Notes: generated by a model from the letters alone, not told the origin. A stretch of DNA of 32,216 nt from LMDS01 sp039930465 (GCA_039930465.1 JBDTTU010000048.1:1-32216), one strand, 5' to 3'; counted from the first letter of the stretch, positions 17,607 to 27,731 are shown. Numbers and translations are program-made.

Positions 17607-18158
17607 ATGAACCCACCAGCCGCGCCCACGGTGAAGGTCTGGGACCGGCCGGTGCGTCTGCTGCACTGGACGCTCGTCGCCTCCATCGCGATGGGCTGGC
17701 TCACCACCTTCTGGTGGTTCGGCGCGCATCAGCCGGTTGGCTGGATCGCACTCGCGGCGGTGGGCGTGCGCCTGGTCTGGGGTTTCGCCGGCAGCCCCCA
17801 CGCCCGCTTCGCGCAATTCGTGCGCGCACCGTGCGCGACCTTCGCTTACCTGCGGCAGATGCGCCGCGGCAGCGAGCCGCGCCACCTCGGCCACAACCCG
17901 CTCGGCGCCTGGATGATCGTGGCGCTGTTGCTGAGCGTGATCGCGCTGTGCGTGACCGGCTGGCTCTACACGAGCGATGCGCTGTGGGGCGACGAAACGG
18001 TCGAAACACTGCACCGCAGTTTCGCGTGGGGCTTGCTCGGGCTCGTTGCACTGCACATCGGCGGCGTGATTTTCACGAGCCTTCGGCAACGCGAAAACCT
18101 GGTGCGCGCGATGTTGAATGGCAAGAAGCGCGCACCGCAGGGCGACGACGTGGCGTGA
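17607..18158 (+). CDS. Cytochrome b561-type diheme membrane protein
   Basis: A 183-residue inner-membrane protein with four predicted helices: about residues 20-37, 43-60, 101-121 and 137-157. Candidate haem ligands are H20 (RLLHW), H41, H93/H96, H136 (ETLHRS) and H150 (ALHIGG), the pattern of prokaryotic cytochrome b561 / Ni-hydrogenase b-subunit-like proteins that pass electrons across or into the membrane. The VWDRPVRLLHW opening is characteristic of this family. The partner may be the PepSY protein 10 bases upstream. In this iron-uptake setting a role in ferric-siderophore reduction is possible but unproven. It is the last gene of the plus-strand run; a 215-base gap follows. Confidence 0.82.
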   Translation: MNPPAAPTVKVWDRPVRLLHWTLVASIAMGWLTTFWWFGAHQPVGWIALAAVGVRLVWGFAGSPHARFAQFVRAPCATFAYLRQMRRGSEPRHLGHNPLGAWMIVALLLSVIALCVTGWLYTSDALWGDETVETLHRSFAWGLLGLVALHIGGVIFTSLRQRENLVRAMLNGKKRAPQGDDVA

Positions 18159-18234
18159 TCGATGTGAGCCTGCGCGATGCGACAGTGACGCGTTGCAGCG
18201 ACAAAAGCGCGCTTTACCTCGAAAGAATGCGTAC

Positions 18235-18247
18235 TTTCACAGTGAAA
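18235..18247. promoter_or_regulatory. 13-base palindrome upstream of the SWIB gene
   Basis: TTTCAC-A-GTGAAA is a perfect 6+6 inverted repeat about 127 bases before the SWIB-gene start. The -10-like TATACA (18265-18270) lies 17 bases downstream of it, but I see no convincing -35 at the right spacing. The surrounding 18159-18373 region is AT-richer than the coding DNA and holds no gene. A role as operator is only a possibility. Confidence 0.35.
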
Positions 18248-18373
18248 ACTTCTTCTCATTGCCCTATACAGGTATTACCATTCGCTCCGCACGGTGCTAT
18301 GGAGAAATGAGAGTCCACGCGGCTCTCGCCCAAACCGAGCACATCAACAACTTACTTGATGGAGAGAATCAAA

Positions 18374-18790
18374 ATGGCAACTGCGAAGAAGGCTCCCGCG
18401 AAAAAGGCGGCAGCGAAGAAGGCGGCTCCGGCTGCAAAGAAAGCTCCGGCCAAGAAGGTCGCGGCGAAGAAGGCAGCCCCGGCTGCAAAGAAGGCGGCTC
18501 CTGCAAAGAAGGCCGCTGCGAAGAAGGCTCCCGCCAAGAAGCGCACTCCCAACGCCGCCTTCATGAAGGCAATGACCCCGAGCGCTGCTCTCGCTGCGAT
18601 CATCGGCTCCAAGCCGGTGCCCCGCACCGAGGTCACGAAGAAGGTCTGGGAGTACATCAAGGCCAACAAGCTGCAAGACGCAGCCAAGCGCACGATGATC
18701 AACGCCGACGCCAAGCTGAAGGAAATCTTCAAGAAGGCTCAAGTGTCGATGTTCGAAATGACCAAGCTGATCAACGGTCACCTCAGCTGA
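18374..18790 (+). CDS. SWIB/MDM2-domain protein with histone H1-like Lys/Ala tail
   Basis: A 138-residue basic protein in two parts. Residues 1-57 are an almost pure Lys/Ala/Pro repeat (AKKAAPAAKKAPAKKVAAKK and similar) resembling the tails of eukaryotic histone H1 and bacterial AlgP/HctB-like proteins. Residues 60-138 are a SWIB domain (PSAALAAIIGSKPVPRTEVT, KVWEYIKANKLQD, and DAKLKEIF to the end). Proteins with this architecture occur in Burkholderiales and Chlamydiae and are presumed to bind and compact DNA; the precise role is unknown. The ATG at 18374 has GGAGAG 8 bases upstream; an earlier in-frame ATG at 18356 lacks this. The repeated tail is encoded by imperfect tandem AAGAAGGC-type units, so its length may vary between strains. 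Confidence 0.9.
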   Translation: MATAKKAPAKKAAAKKAAPAAKKAPAKKVAAKKAAPAAKKAAPAKKAAAKKAPAKKRTPNAAFMKAMTPSAALAAIIGSKPVPRTEVTKKVWEYIKANKLQDAAKRTMINADAKLKEIFKKAQVSMFEMTKLINGHLS

Positions 18791-18791
18791 A

Positions 18792-18837
18792 CAGCGCTTG
18801 CGCTGAACAGAAAGCCGGTGCTTGCACCGGCTTTTTT
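18792..18837 (+). terminator. Tandem hairpins with intrinsic terminator after the SWIB gene
   Basis: A first hairpin, CAGCGC-TT-GCGCTG (18792-18805), follows the stop codon by one base. The second, AAGCCGGTGC-TT-GCACCGGCTT (18812-18833), runs straight into TTTT (18834-18837), giving a perfect ten-pair stem with a six-base T-run: a textbook Rho-independent terminator. It also lies at the 3' end of the convergent amidohydrolase remnant and could work weakly for that strand. Confidence 0.93.
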
Positions 18838-19375
18838 ACGGGCGCGTGTTTGGTGCGTCAGGCACTTCGGGCAGTTCGAACAGCGCAGCGGCATTGCCCC
18901 AGGCGATGCGTTTGGCCACCCGCGGCGGCAGGTCGCCGAGCCATACGCGCGCTTGTGTCATCGACGCTTCGTAACTGTCCCAGCGCGCGTTGACCCAAGT
19001 GTCCGAGCCGACCAGGAAGCGGCACCATCGTGTGAATCGACTCGTCTTTGAACCAGCCGGTGCAATCGGCGCGGTTGCGGTACAGGCGCACGAACGGCCC
19101 CACGGTCACGCCGGCCGCATGCGTGGCTTCGAGGGCCGACGCGAGTGCGCGTGTGCCGTCGTTCGGCCGGCTGTTGGCCACGATCGCGCGCACGCCGCTG
19201 CGCTGCATGCGGCCAGCACGTCGGCCAGCGGGTAGGGCCCGACCGCTTCTTCGTTGTAGAGCAGGTGGGTGTCGAACAGCGCTCCGGCGTAAGGCTCGGC
19301 ACGCGCGCCGGCAGCCGCCACGAGCAAGGTGATCGCTGCAAGAGCGAAACACCGAAGCGTGTGCGGCGCGCCCAT
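18836..19375 (-). pseudogene. Amidohydrolase remnant: frameshift, internal deletion, lost metal-ligand motif
   Basis: The start at 19375 gives a signal peptide (MGAPHTLRCFALAAITLLVA and onward) and FDTHLLYNEEAVGPYPLADV in one frame. At about 19210 the frame breaks: one missing base (plus-strand GGCC where GGGCC would restore it) would give ADVLARMQRSGVRAIVANSR, and the second frame continues through FVRLYRNRADCTGWFKDESI. Near 19020-19030 this jumps, back in the first frame, to RFLVGSDTWVNARWDSYEAS and ends LFELPEVPDAPNTRP at stop 18836-18838. The family normally has a long TIM-barrel middle section between these two blocks, which is missing. The first metal motif reads HLL where HLH is expected. 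Even corrected, only about 180 codons remain where I would expect over 300. A dead gene, co-directional with the isomerase upstream (2-base gap). Confidence 0.85.
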
Positions 19376-19377
19376 CG

Positions 19378-19983
19378 TCAGGCGCGCGCCAGCCGCCGCT
19401 GCACGAAGTCGAGCCGGTCCTGGCCCCAGAACATCTCGCCGTCGACCACATAGGTCGGCGCGCCGAACACGCCGGTGTCGATGGCGCGCTGGGTGTCGGA
19501 CTCGTAGCGCGCGTGCACGGTCTGCGACTGCGAATCGGCCAGGCGCTGCGCCGGCAGGCCGAGCGTGGTGAGCAGCTCGGCAAGTGTTGGCTCGTCGGCG
19601 ATGTTGCGCTCTTCGGCCCAGACCGCACGTGTCACGGCACCGGTGAGGGCCATCGCCGCGTCGGCGCCGTCGTGCAGGGCGGTGGCGATGATCAACCGCG
19701 CAGCGGCGGCGTCGGCCACCGGGAAAAACTTTGGATGCAGGTTGAGCGAGATGCCGAGCTGTTCGCTGAAACGCTGCAGCTCGACCAGCCGGTAGGCCTG
19801 CCGTTGCGGCGCACGTTGCGCGAGCGGCAGCCCGCCTGACACCGGAAACACCTTGCCGCCCAGGTTCACCGGCAGCACGTTGACACGTGCGCCGCCCGCT
19901 TTCGCCATCGCAACGAAACGCTCGTGGCCGAGATAGGTCCACGGTGATTGGGGCGTGAAGAAGTAGTCGATGACAGGGTTCAT
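19378..19983 (-). CDS. 2-hydroxychromene-2-carboxylate isomerase family protein (DsbA-like, GST kappa type)
   Basis: A 201-residue protein with a DsbA/GST-kappa thioredoxin-like fold. YFFTPQSPWTYLG (residues 7-19) has Ser13 in place of the DsbA cysteine, the position that contacts glutathione. The helical insertion follows, and GVFGAPTYVVDGEMFWGQDR (about 172-191) is the conserved cis-Pro region and closing strand. Such enzymes isomerise 2-hydroxychromene-2-carboxylate in naphthalene degradation, but most genomic members sit outside degradative clusters and their substrates are unknown, as here. The ATG at 19983 is the natural start. The only downstream neighbour is the amidohydrolase remnant, so this may be what is left of a small catabolic operon. 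Confidence 0.85.
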   Translation of the reverse strand: MNPVIDYFFTPQSPWTYLGHERFVAMAKAGGARVNVLPVNLGGKVFPVSGGLPLAQRAPQRQAYRLVELQRFSEQLGISLNLHPKFFPVADAAAARLIIATALHDGADAAMALTGAVTRAVWAEERNIADEPTLAELLTTLGLPAQRLADSQSQTVHARYESDTQRAIDTGVFGAPTYVVDGEMFWGQDRLDFVQRRLARA

Positions 19984-20125
19984 GGCGGTCTCCCGATGTG
20001 GTGCGGCAGTCTATCGAGCTGCGGGTTTCCACGTGCAGCCTGGGGCAGCATTCGTGCATCCAGCCTGCTGGCGTGTCCAAACTGCCGAAGTAGACTGCGC
20101 CGATGAAATCACAAAGACAAAACCG

Positions 20126-21304
20126 ATGAGCTGGGAACAGTTTGGCCCACTCGTGGCCTGGCCGGTGATGCTGCTTGTGGCCTGGCTGGCGGGCGAGTGG
20201 GCTTTCCGCGCTGCGCGCGTGCCGCGCGTGTGCGCCTATGGTGTGGTCGGGCTCGTGCTCGGCGGCATCGGTCTGTCGCGCGAAGTGGCATCGCACGCGT
20301 CGCTCGGTTTCATGGCCAATGTGGCGCTTGGGCTCACCTTGTTCGAGCTCGGCTACCGCATCAACCCGCGCTGGTTTCGCCACAACCCGTGGGTGCTGGC
20401 CGCGGGCATCCTTCAGGCCGGCCTGACCTTCGGCGCGGTGTTCTGGGTCGCTGGGCAGTTCGGCCTCGCGATCGACCACAGGCTCTTGCTCGCATCGCTT
20501 TGTGTGGCCACCTCGCCGGCCGCGGTGATGCGCGTGACGCACGAACTGCACAGCGCCGGCCAGGTCACCGAGCGGCTGCTGCACCTGTGCGCGCTGAACT
20601 GCCTGCTCGCGGTGCTGCTGCTCAAGCTCGTGGTCGGCTACTGGCATCTGGAAACCAGCGGCGATTTGGGCAAGGCCTTTTTCCAAAGCGTCTACGTGAT
20701 CGTGCTGTCGCTGCTCGTCGGTGCGGTGGCCGGCGTGATCGCCCCTGCGCTGAACCGGCTGGCCACCAGCAGCCAGAGCACGACGGTCACTTTTGCGATC
20801 TGCGTCTTGCTGCTCAGCGGAGTTGCGCAGAGCCTGCAACTTTCGCCTTTGCTGGCGGCACTGGCGTTCGGAGCGGTGGCGCGCGAACGCCGCATCATGC
20901 TCAGCCACGCGCAGCGCAATTTCGGCGTGCTGGGCGACCTGCTCGCGGTGTTCCTGTTTGTCTTCATCGGCAGCCTGCTGTCGTGGGAAGGCCTGGCCGC
21001 CGGGCTGCTGCTCGGCGTGGCACTGCTTGTGGCACGCACTGGCGCGCACACGCTGGTCAACGTGAGCCTCTCACGTTTCAGCGGCACCACCTTTCGCAAA
21101 GGCGCAATGACGGGCCTGGCGCTGATGCCGATGTCGGCCTTCGTGTTGCTGTTGCTCGAAGAGAGCCGCCTCTATGGCTTCGATCTGGCGCGCGAGAGCC
21201 TGCCGGTGATCGTCGGCCTGCTCGTGCTGCTGGAAGTGATCGGGCCGTGGGTCACGCAGCGGGCGCTCATCTGGGCCGGTGAAGCGCACCCGGAGGAAGG
21301 CTAG
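20126..21304 (+). CDS. Cation:proton antiporter, CPA2 family
   Basis: A 392-residue integral membrane protein with about 11-12 hydrophobic segments (for example LVAWPVMLLVAWLAGEWAF, MANVALGLTLFELGYRINP, SVYVIVLSLLVGAVAGVIAP). It has the Na+/H+ exchanger-type layout of KefB/NapA-like CPA2 proteins. LCVATSPAAVMRVTHEL (about residues 128-144) resembles the conserved discontinuous-helix region. There is no C-terminal RCK/TrkA-N domain, so it is a short form. The ATG at 20126 (MSWEQFGPL) is preferred over a frame opening further upstream, which would add residues with no family character. Transported ion unknown. It ends 83 bases before ybdK, separated by a GC-rich repeat. Confidence 0.82.
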   Translation: MSWEQFGPLVAWPVMLLVAWLAGEWAFRAARVPRVCAYGVVGLVLGGIGLSREVASHASLGFMANVALGLTLFELGYRINPRWFRHNPWVLAAGILQAGLTFGAVFWVAGQFGLAIDHRLLLASLCVATSPAAVMRVTHELHSAGQVTERLLHLCALNCLLAVLLLKLVVGYWHLETSGDLGKAFFQSVYVIVLSLLVGAVAGVIAPALNRLATSSQSTTVTFAICVLLLSGVAQSLQLSPLLAALAFGAVARERRIMLSHAQRNFGVLGDLLAVFLFVFIGSLLSWEGLAAGLLLGVALLVARTGAHTLVNVSLSRFSGTTFRKGAMTGLALMPMSAFVLLLLEESRLYGFDLARESLPVIVGLLVLLEVIGPWVTQRALIWAGEAHPEEG

Positions 21305-21312
21305 GATGAAAA

Positions 21313-21351
21313 GCCCCCACGTTCACTTCGTTCACTGCCCCCCGAGGGGGC
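21313..21351. repeat. Intergenic GCCCCC...GGGGGC repeat element
   Basis: GCCCCC (21313-21318) and GGGGGC (21346-21351) enclose the direct repeat TTCAC-TTCG-TTCAC and a nested CCCCCCGAGGGGG. It follows the antiporter stop by 8 bases and is preceded by four A residues. From memory, near-identical elements of this pattern recur in intergenic spaces of Comamonadaceae and related genomes. It may serve as a transcription terminator here. Only one copy is seen in this window. Confidence 0.5.
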
Positions 21352-21387
21352 GCTCAGTGCTCTTCGGGCGGCCGGGAGGGCACTGAC

Positions 21388-22518
21388 ATGCCGTTGCAAC
21401 CTTTTGGAAAGTCGAATGCACTGTCGCTCGGCGTAGAGCTTGAACTGCAGCTCGTCAACACCGTCGATTTCGACTTGACCTCGACCGCCAACGACTTGCT
21501 GGAGCTGCTGTCGCGCAAACCATTCCCGGGCACCGTCACGCCCGAGATGACACAGAGCATGATCGAGATCGCAACGGGTGTGCAGACCCGCCACGGCCCG
21601 CTGCTCGACGAGCTGCGCGGCATGCGCGACACGCTGGTCAAGGCCTGTGACCGCCTGAACATCGACATCTGCGGTGGTGGCACGCACCCGTTCCAGCGCT
21701 GGTCTGAACAGCGTGTGTTCGCCAAACCGCGCTTCGAGCAGATCTCGCAGTTGTACGGTTACCTGGCCAAGCAGTTCACCGTGTTCGGCCAGCACGTGCA
21801 CGTGGGTTGCGCTTCGGGCGACGACGCGATGTTCTTGTTGCATTCGCTGAACCGCTACGTGCCGCACTTCATTGCGCTCAGCGCCTCGTCGCCGTTTTTC
21901 CAGGGCGTCGACACGATGTTCGATTCCGCGCGGCTGAACTCGGTGTTCGCGTTCCCGCTCAGCGGGCGCGCACCCTTCATGCTGAGCTGGGACGAGTTCG
22001 CCAGCAGTTACTTCACCAAGATGGAAGCGACCGGCGTCGTCAAGTCGATGAAAGACTTCTACTGGGACATTCGCCCCAAGCCCGAGTACGGCACGATCGA
22101 ACTGCGGGTGTGCGACACGCCGCTCACGGTCGAGCGCGCCGCGGCACTCGCGTGTTATTTGCAGGCGCTGTGCAGCCGGCTGCTCGAACGCAACGAGCCA
22201 CCGCCGACCGAAGACGACTACCTCGTCTACACCTTCAACCGCTTCCAGGCTTGCCGCTTCGGGCTTGACGGCACGATGGTCGACCCGCAAACACGCGAGA
22301 GCCGCACGATCCGCGAAGACATCCTGGCCACGCTGCGCAAGGTGGCGCCGCATTTCGTGGCGCTTGAGAGCCTGCCCGCGCTCGAAGAGATCGAACGTTG
22401 CGCCGCGCGCGACGGCAACCACGCCACGCACCTGCGCAAGGTGTTCGGCGAAACGCGCAATGCGCAAAGCATGGTGCAGGAGAGTGCGCGGGCGTTGCGC
22501 TTCGGGCCGCGCGTTTGA
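21388..22518 (+). CDS. ybdK: YbdK-family carboxylate-amine ligase (glutamate-cysteine ligase type 2)
   Basis: A 376-residue protein of the GCS2 fold. Conserved blocks are LGVELELQLVN (about 14-24, metal-binding glutamates), TQSMIEIATGVQ, GGGTHPFQRWSEQRV (about 96-110), FTVFGQHVHVGC (about 130-141), and YGTIELRVCDTPLTVERAAA. YbdK has weak ATP-dependent glutamate-cysteine ligase activity in vitro; the true substrate is uncertain. In Burkholderiales this family is often the candidate for the first step of glutathione synthesis, but canonical GshA cannot be excluded elsewhere. The ATG at 21388 has GGGAGGGC about 8 bases upstream. It is the last core-type gene before the accessory segment that begins near 22519. 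Confidence 0.88.
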   Translation: MPLQPFGKSNALSLGVELELQLVNTVDFDLTSTANDLLELLSRKPFPGTVTPEMTQSMIEIATGVQTRHGPLLDELRGMRDTLVKACDRLNIDICGGGTHPFQRWSEQRVFAKPRFEQISQLYGYLAKQFTVFGQHVHVGCASGDDAMFLLHSLNRYVPHFIALSASSPFFQGVDTMFDSARLNSVFAFPLSGRAPFMLSWDEFASSYFTKMEATGVVKSMKDFYWDIRPKPEYGTIELRVCDTPLTVERAAALACYLQALCSRLLERNEPPPTEDDYLVYTFNRFQACRFGLDGTMVDPQTRESRTIREDILATLRKVAPHFVALESLPALEEIERCAARDGNHATHLRKVFGETRNAQSMVQESARALRFGPRV

Positions 22519-22548
22519 GTCGTTTTGGCCTGACGGTTGACGCTTCAG

Positions 22549-22670
22549 GATTCGCCACAAGATTCGCCAAACCATGCGCCAGTTTGCAGGAATGCACAGC
22601 ATGGCGTGACGATTCACCTGTGAAAACAGGTGCGCTAGACTGCTGCCAAGGCGAACCCAATGATTCGCCA
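22549..22670 (+). promoter_or_regulatory. Repeat-rich fic promoter: GATTCGCCA repeats and a GAAA hairpin
   Basis: GATTCGCCA occurs three times exactly, at 22549-22557, 22561-22569 and 22662-22670, with a variant GATTCACCT at 22611-22619; the first two are spaced 12 bases start to start. The variant runs into a perfect 7-pair hairpin, CACCTGT-GAAA-ACAGGTG (22615-22632). The fic start is at 22683, so the last copy sits where a repressor could block initiation. The 164-base gap holds no other gene. The Fic protein's C-terminal winged-helix-like segment is an obvious candidate ligand; this is inference. Confidence 0.55.
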
Positions 22671-22682
22671 GATTGACGCGCA

Positions 22683-23873
22683 ATGTACGACCGAGTTGAC
22701 CAGTTCGAGCCTTTGCTGCCAGCCTCCAGCCGGCGCGACGGCCTGCTCGAAAAGGCGCATCACTTGCAACGCCTGGCGCTGGCCGCCAAAGGCCGTGCTC
22801 ATGCCAGCGTGATGTTGGCCATTGCGCCCTTGCTGCGCGCCATGAATTCGTACTACACCAATCGCATTGAAGGGCAGCACACCTTGCCGATCGAGATCGA
22901 GCAGGCACTGCGCCACGATTTTGCTGCCAATGCCGACACGCGCCGCCGCCAGCGCCTGGCCGTGGCGCACATGAAAACCGAAGCCTGGGCCGAAGCGCAT
23001 GTGGCGCACACCGATTGGCCAAAGCTCTTCGATCCGGCCGTACTCCAGGCTTTGCATCAGCACCTGTTCGAGCAACTGCCTGCCGAGGATCGGCAGGGCA
23101 AACATGGCGAGTTGTTTGTGCCGGGCCAATGGCGCACGCGCGATGTGTCGGTCGGTGGCCATGTGGCGCCACGCGCTCGAGCAGTGCCGCTGTTTCTGAA
23201 CCGTTTTGCCAATGTGTATGGCGCCACGCGTGCGGGTGAGCTGGCCGTGGTGGCAGTCGCCGCGGCTCATCATCGTCTGGCCTGGGTGCACCCGTTCATC
23301 GATGGCAATGGCCGTGTCGCGCGGCTGCACTCACAAGTTTTGCTGCAAGGGCTGGGGCTGACAAACGGCGTGTGGTCGCCGTTGCGTGGCCTGGCGCGTT
23401 CGCAGCCGCGTTACTACGAGCTGCTGGCCAACGCCGACCTGCCGCGCCGCAACGACCTCGATGGCCGCGGCAACCTCAGCGAAGAAGGCTTGATCGCGTT
23501 TTGCGACTACTTTCTAGACGTCTGCATCGACCAGGCCGCGTTCATGACGCAACTGCTCGACCTGCAAACGATGAAAGATCGCATTGCCGCCTGCCTGGCG
23601 TTCGAGTCCAACCGCGAAGGCGCAGGCATTCGCATGGAAGCACTCACGCCGATGCACTATCTGTTTCTCGGTGGCCCGATGGAGCGCGGCACGTTCAAGG
23701 CGATGACAGGCTTGGCGCCGCGCACCGCCGACCGTTTGCTGCAAGCCTTGCTGGGGCGCGACCTGCTGCGGTCGGACACACCCAAAGGCGCGATCCGTTT
23801 TGCCGTGCCTTTGCATGCGCTGCGTTTCTACTTTCCGGCCCTGTGGCCAGAGGCTGAAGCCGGGAGTCATTGA
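22683..23873 (+). CDS. Fic-domain adenylyltransferase with N-terminal inhibitory motif
   Basis: A 396-residue class II Fic protein. The active-site motif HPFIDGNGRVAR is at 203-214, a full match to HPFx(D/E)GNGRxxR, with catalytic H203. The inhibitory helix motif T59-x-x-x-E63-G64 lies upstream in YYTNRIEGQ, placing E63 to block ATP binding until released. The C-terminal part (about 325-385; MERGTFKAMTGLAPRTADRL) looks like a winged helix-turn-helix. Such proteins transfer AMP from ATP to Ser/Thr/Tyr hydroxyls of target proteins; targets are unknown here. The ATG at 22683 follows repeated operator-like sequences. It lies in an accessory segment beside a lower-GC gene and a PIN-gene remnant, which favours a toxin-antitoxin or defence-like role over housekeeping. 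Confidence 0.92.
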   Translation: MYDRVDQFEPLLPASSRRDGLLEKAHHLQRLALAAKGRAHASVMLAIAPLLRAMNSYYTNRIEGQHTLPIEIEQALRHDFAANADTRRRQRLAVAHMKTEAWAEAHVAHTDWPKLFDPAVLQALHQHLFEQLPAEDRQGKHGELFVPGQWRTRDVSVGGHVAPRARAVPLFLNRFANVYGATRAGELAVVAVAAAHHRLAWVHPFIDGNGRVARLHSQVLLQGLGLTNGVWSPLRGLARSQPRYYELLANADLPRRNDLDGRGNLSEEGLIAFCDYFLDVCIDQAAFMTQLLDLQTMKDRIAACLAFESNREGAGIRMEALTPMHYLFLGGPMERGTFKAMTGLAPRTADRLLQALLGRDLLRSDTPKGAIRFAVPLHALRFYFPALWPEAEAGSH

Positions 23874-23940
23874 GCACGTGTCCCACCGATGAGCGGCGCG
23901 CCGTACTTCCACCCTTGCGGGATGCTCGTGCGTCCTTAGA

Positions 23941-24720
23941 ATGCGGCTCATGGAAGCGCAGCAATTGCTCGTTGTTTTGCACGATGAGTCGGCGGGGTAT
24001 GAGATCACGCCGGAGCGCGTTCCGCTGGGCGCACTTCGATCGTTTGCTAAAGACGTAGACGAATTTTTGCGCGGTGAAGGCAGCGACGTTGACTCAGCGA
24101 GTCTTGACGTCGCCGTGGTCAACGGCTCTCTGGGTTTGCGTACCGCACCCATTGCGAATCCTGCGTTGCTGAATGACTTGCGGCGACTTGCGTCTGGTGA
24201 CCTGCTCGATGGACTGGGGCCGAAGCGACGTGTTGTGGTCGAACGTTGGCAGAAGGCTGCGCGGGGCGCGCGCAAGCTAAGAGTTGAGATCAGCGCCGCG
24301 TTCTTGCCGCAACCGATAGTCATCAGCTCGCAGACTGACTATCGCTCCGACGACGCTGACCAATGGGTGATCGTGGAACGCTATGTGCGCGGTGAGATCG
24401 AAGACATGGGCGGTCATGCGCGGCCCAACGCCCACATCAGGCTGCCCGACGGCAAGACGCTGTTAGTCGAAGCCGCCAGAGAGATTTTGCGCGACGAGAA
24501 GATCAACCGACTTTACAAGCTGGCCATGGTGCGAATCAGCGCCGAGTACAACGTGGCAACCCGTGAATATCGGAATGCAAGGTTGATTCAGTTCGTCGAG
24601 CACGACAATCGAGTCGACGAGAAGGAATTGACTCGAATGACAGACCGCGGCGCGAAGGCGTGGCGCGACGTAACCGATGCCGGTGATTGGGTCGACGCAT
24701 TGCGTGGGGGCAGCGATTGA
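23941..24720 (+). CDS. Protein of unknown family, partner of a truncated PIN-domain gene
   Basis: I do not recognise a named family. The 259-residue product is soluble and charged, without signal peptide or membrane helix. Residues 1-50 look like a strand plus helix (LLVVLHDES, ALRSFAKDVDEFLRG). A strand-helix block follows with NGSLGLRTAP and a helical stretch ending KRRVVVERWQKAAR. About 140-225 is a beta-rich, possibly OB-like segment (QWVIVERYVRGEIEDMGGHA, HIRLPDGKTLLVEAAREIL, NARLIQFVEHDN). Base composition is lower in GC, mainly in the 3' half (31 of 60 in one line counted by hand, against 39 of 60 in a uvrA line). The stop overlaps a TTG-started PIN reading frame by 4 bases, so the pair was once coupled. 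The ATG at 23941 is used; 23950 is possible. Antitoxin-like or nuclease-partner role is a guess. Confidence 0.75.
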   Translation: MRLMEAQQLLVVLHDESAGYEITPERVPLGALRSFAKDVDEFLRGEGSDVDSASLDVAVVNGSLGLRTAPIANPALLNDLRRLASGDLLDGLGPKRRVVVERWQKAARGARKLRVEISAAFLPQPIVISSQTDYRSDDADQWVIVERYVRGEIEDMGGHARPNAHIRLPDGKTLLVEAAREILRDEKINRLYKLAMVRISAEYNVATREYRNARLIQFVEHDNRVDEKELTRMTDRGAKAWRDVTDAGDWVDALRGGSD

Positions 24721-24752
24721 TTGCGATTCTGGTGGACACCAGTTTCCTCATC

Positions 24753-24764
<12 letters not shown>
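24717..24764 (+). pseudogene. PIN-domain gene remnant, first 16 codons only
   Basis: A TTG at 24717 overlapping the upstream stop (TTGA) opens the frame MIAILVDTSFLISLAD, which is the usual first strand and helix of VapC-like PIN ribonucleases with the first catalytic Asp (D7). After D16 (24762-24764) the frame runs into the antisense of the uvrA 3' end and has no PIN character; the remaining catalytic acidic residues are absent. The break coincides with the last conserved UvrA residues (GRYLLPLL). Read as the left end of a PIN gene cut by recombination at uvrA. Confidence 0.7.
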
Positions 24765-27707
<2,943 letters not shown>

Positions 27708-27731
27708 CGTGGGGGCGCGGCAAAACCAAAC

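Noticed and set aside
18380..18545. Tandem repeats considered as a CRISPR array or minisatellite
   Set aside because: They encode the Lys/Ala tail of the SWIB protein in frame; no spacers or conserved direct repeats of CRISPR type.
19106..21049. Minus-strand 647-codon open frame across the antiporter and isomerase
   Set aside because: Antisense to well-supported genes, low-complexity His/Arg/Gln-rich product. Only its last section is the genuine N-terminus of the amidohydrolase remnant.
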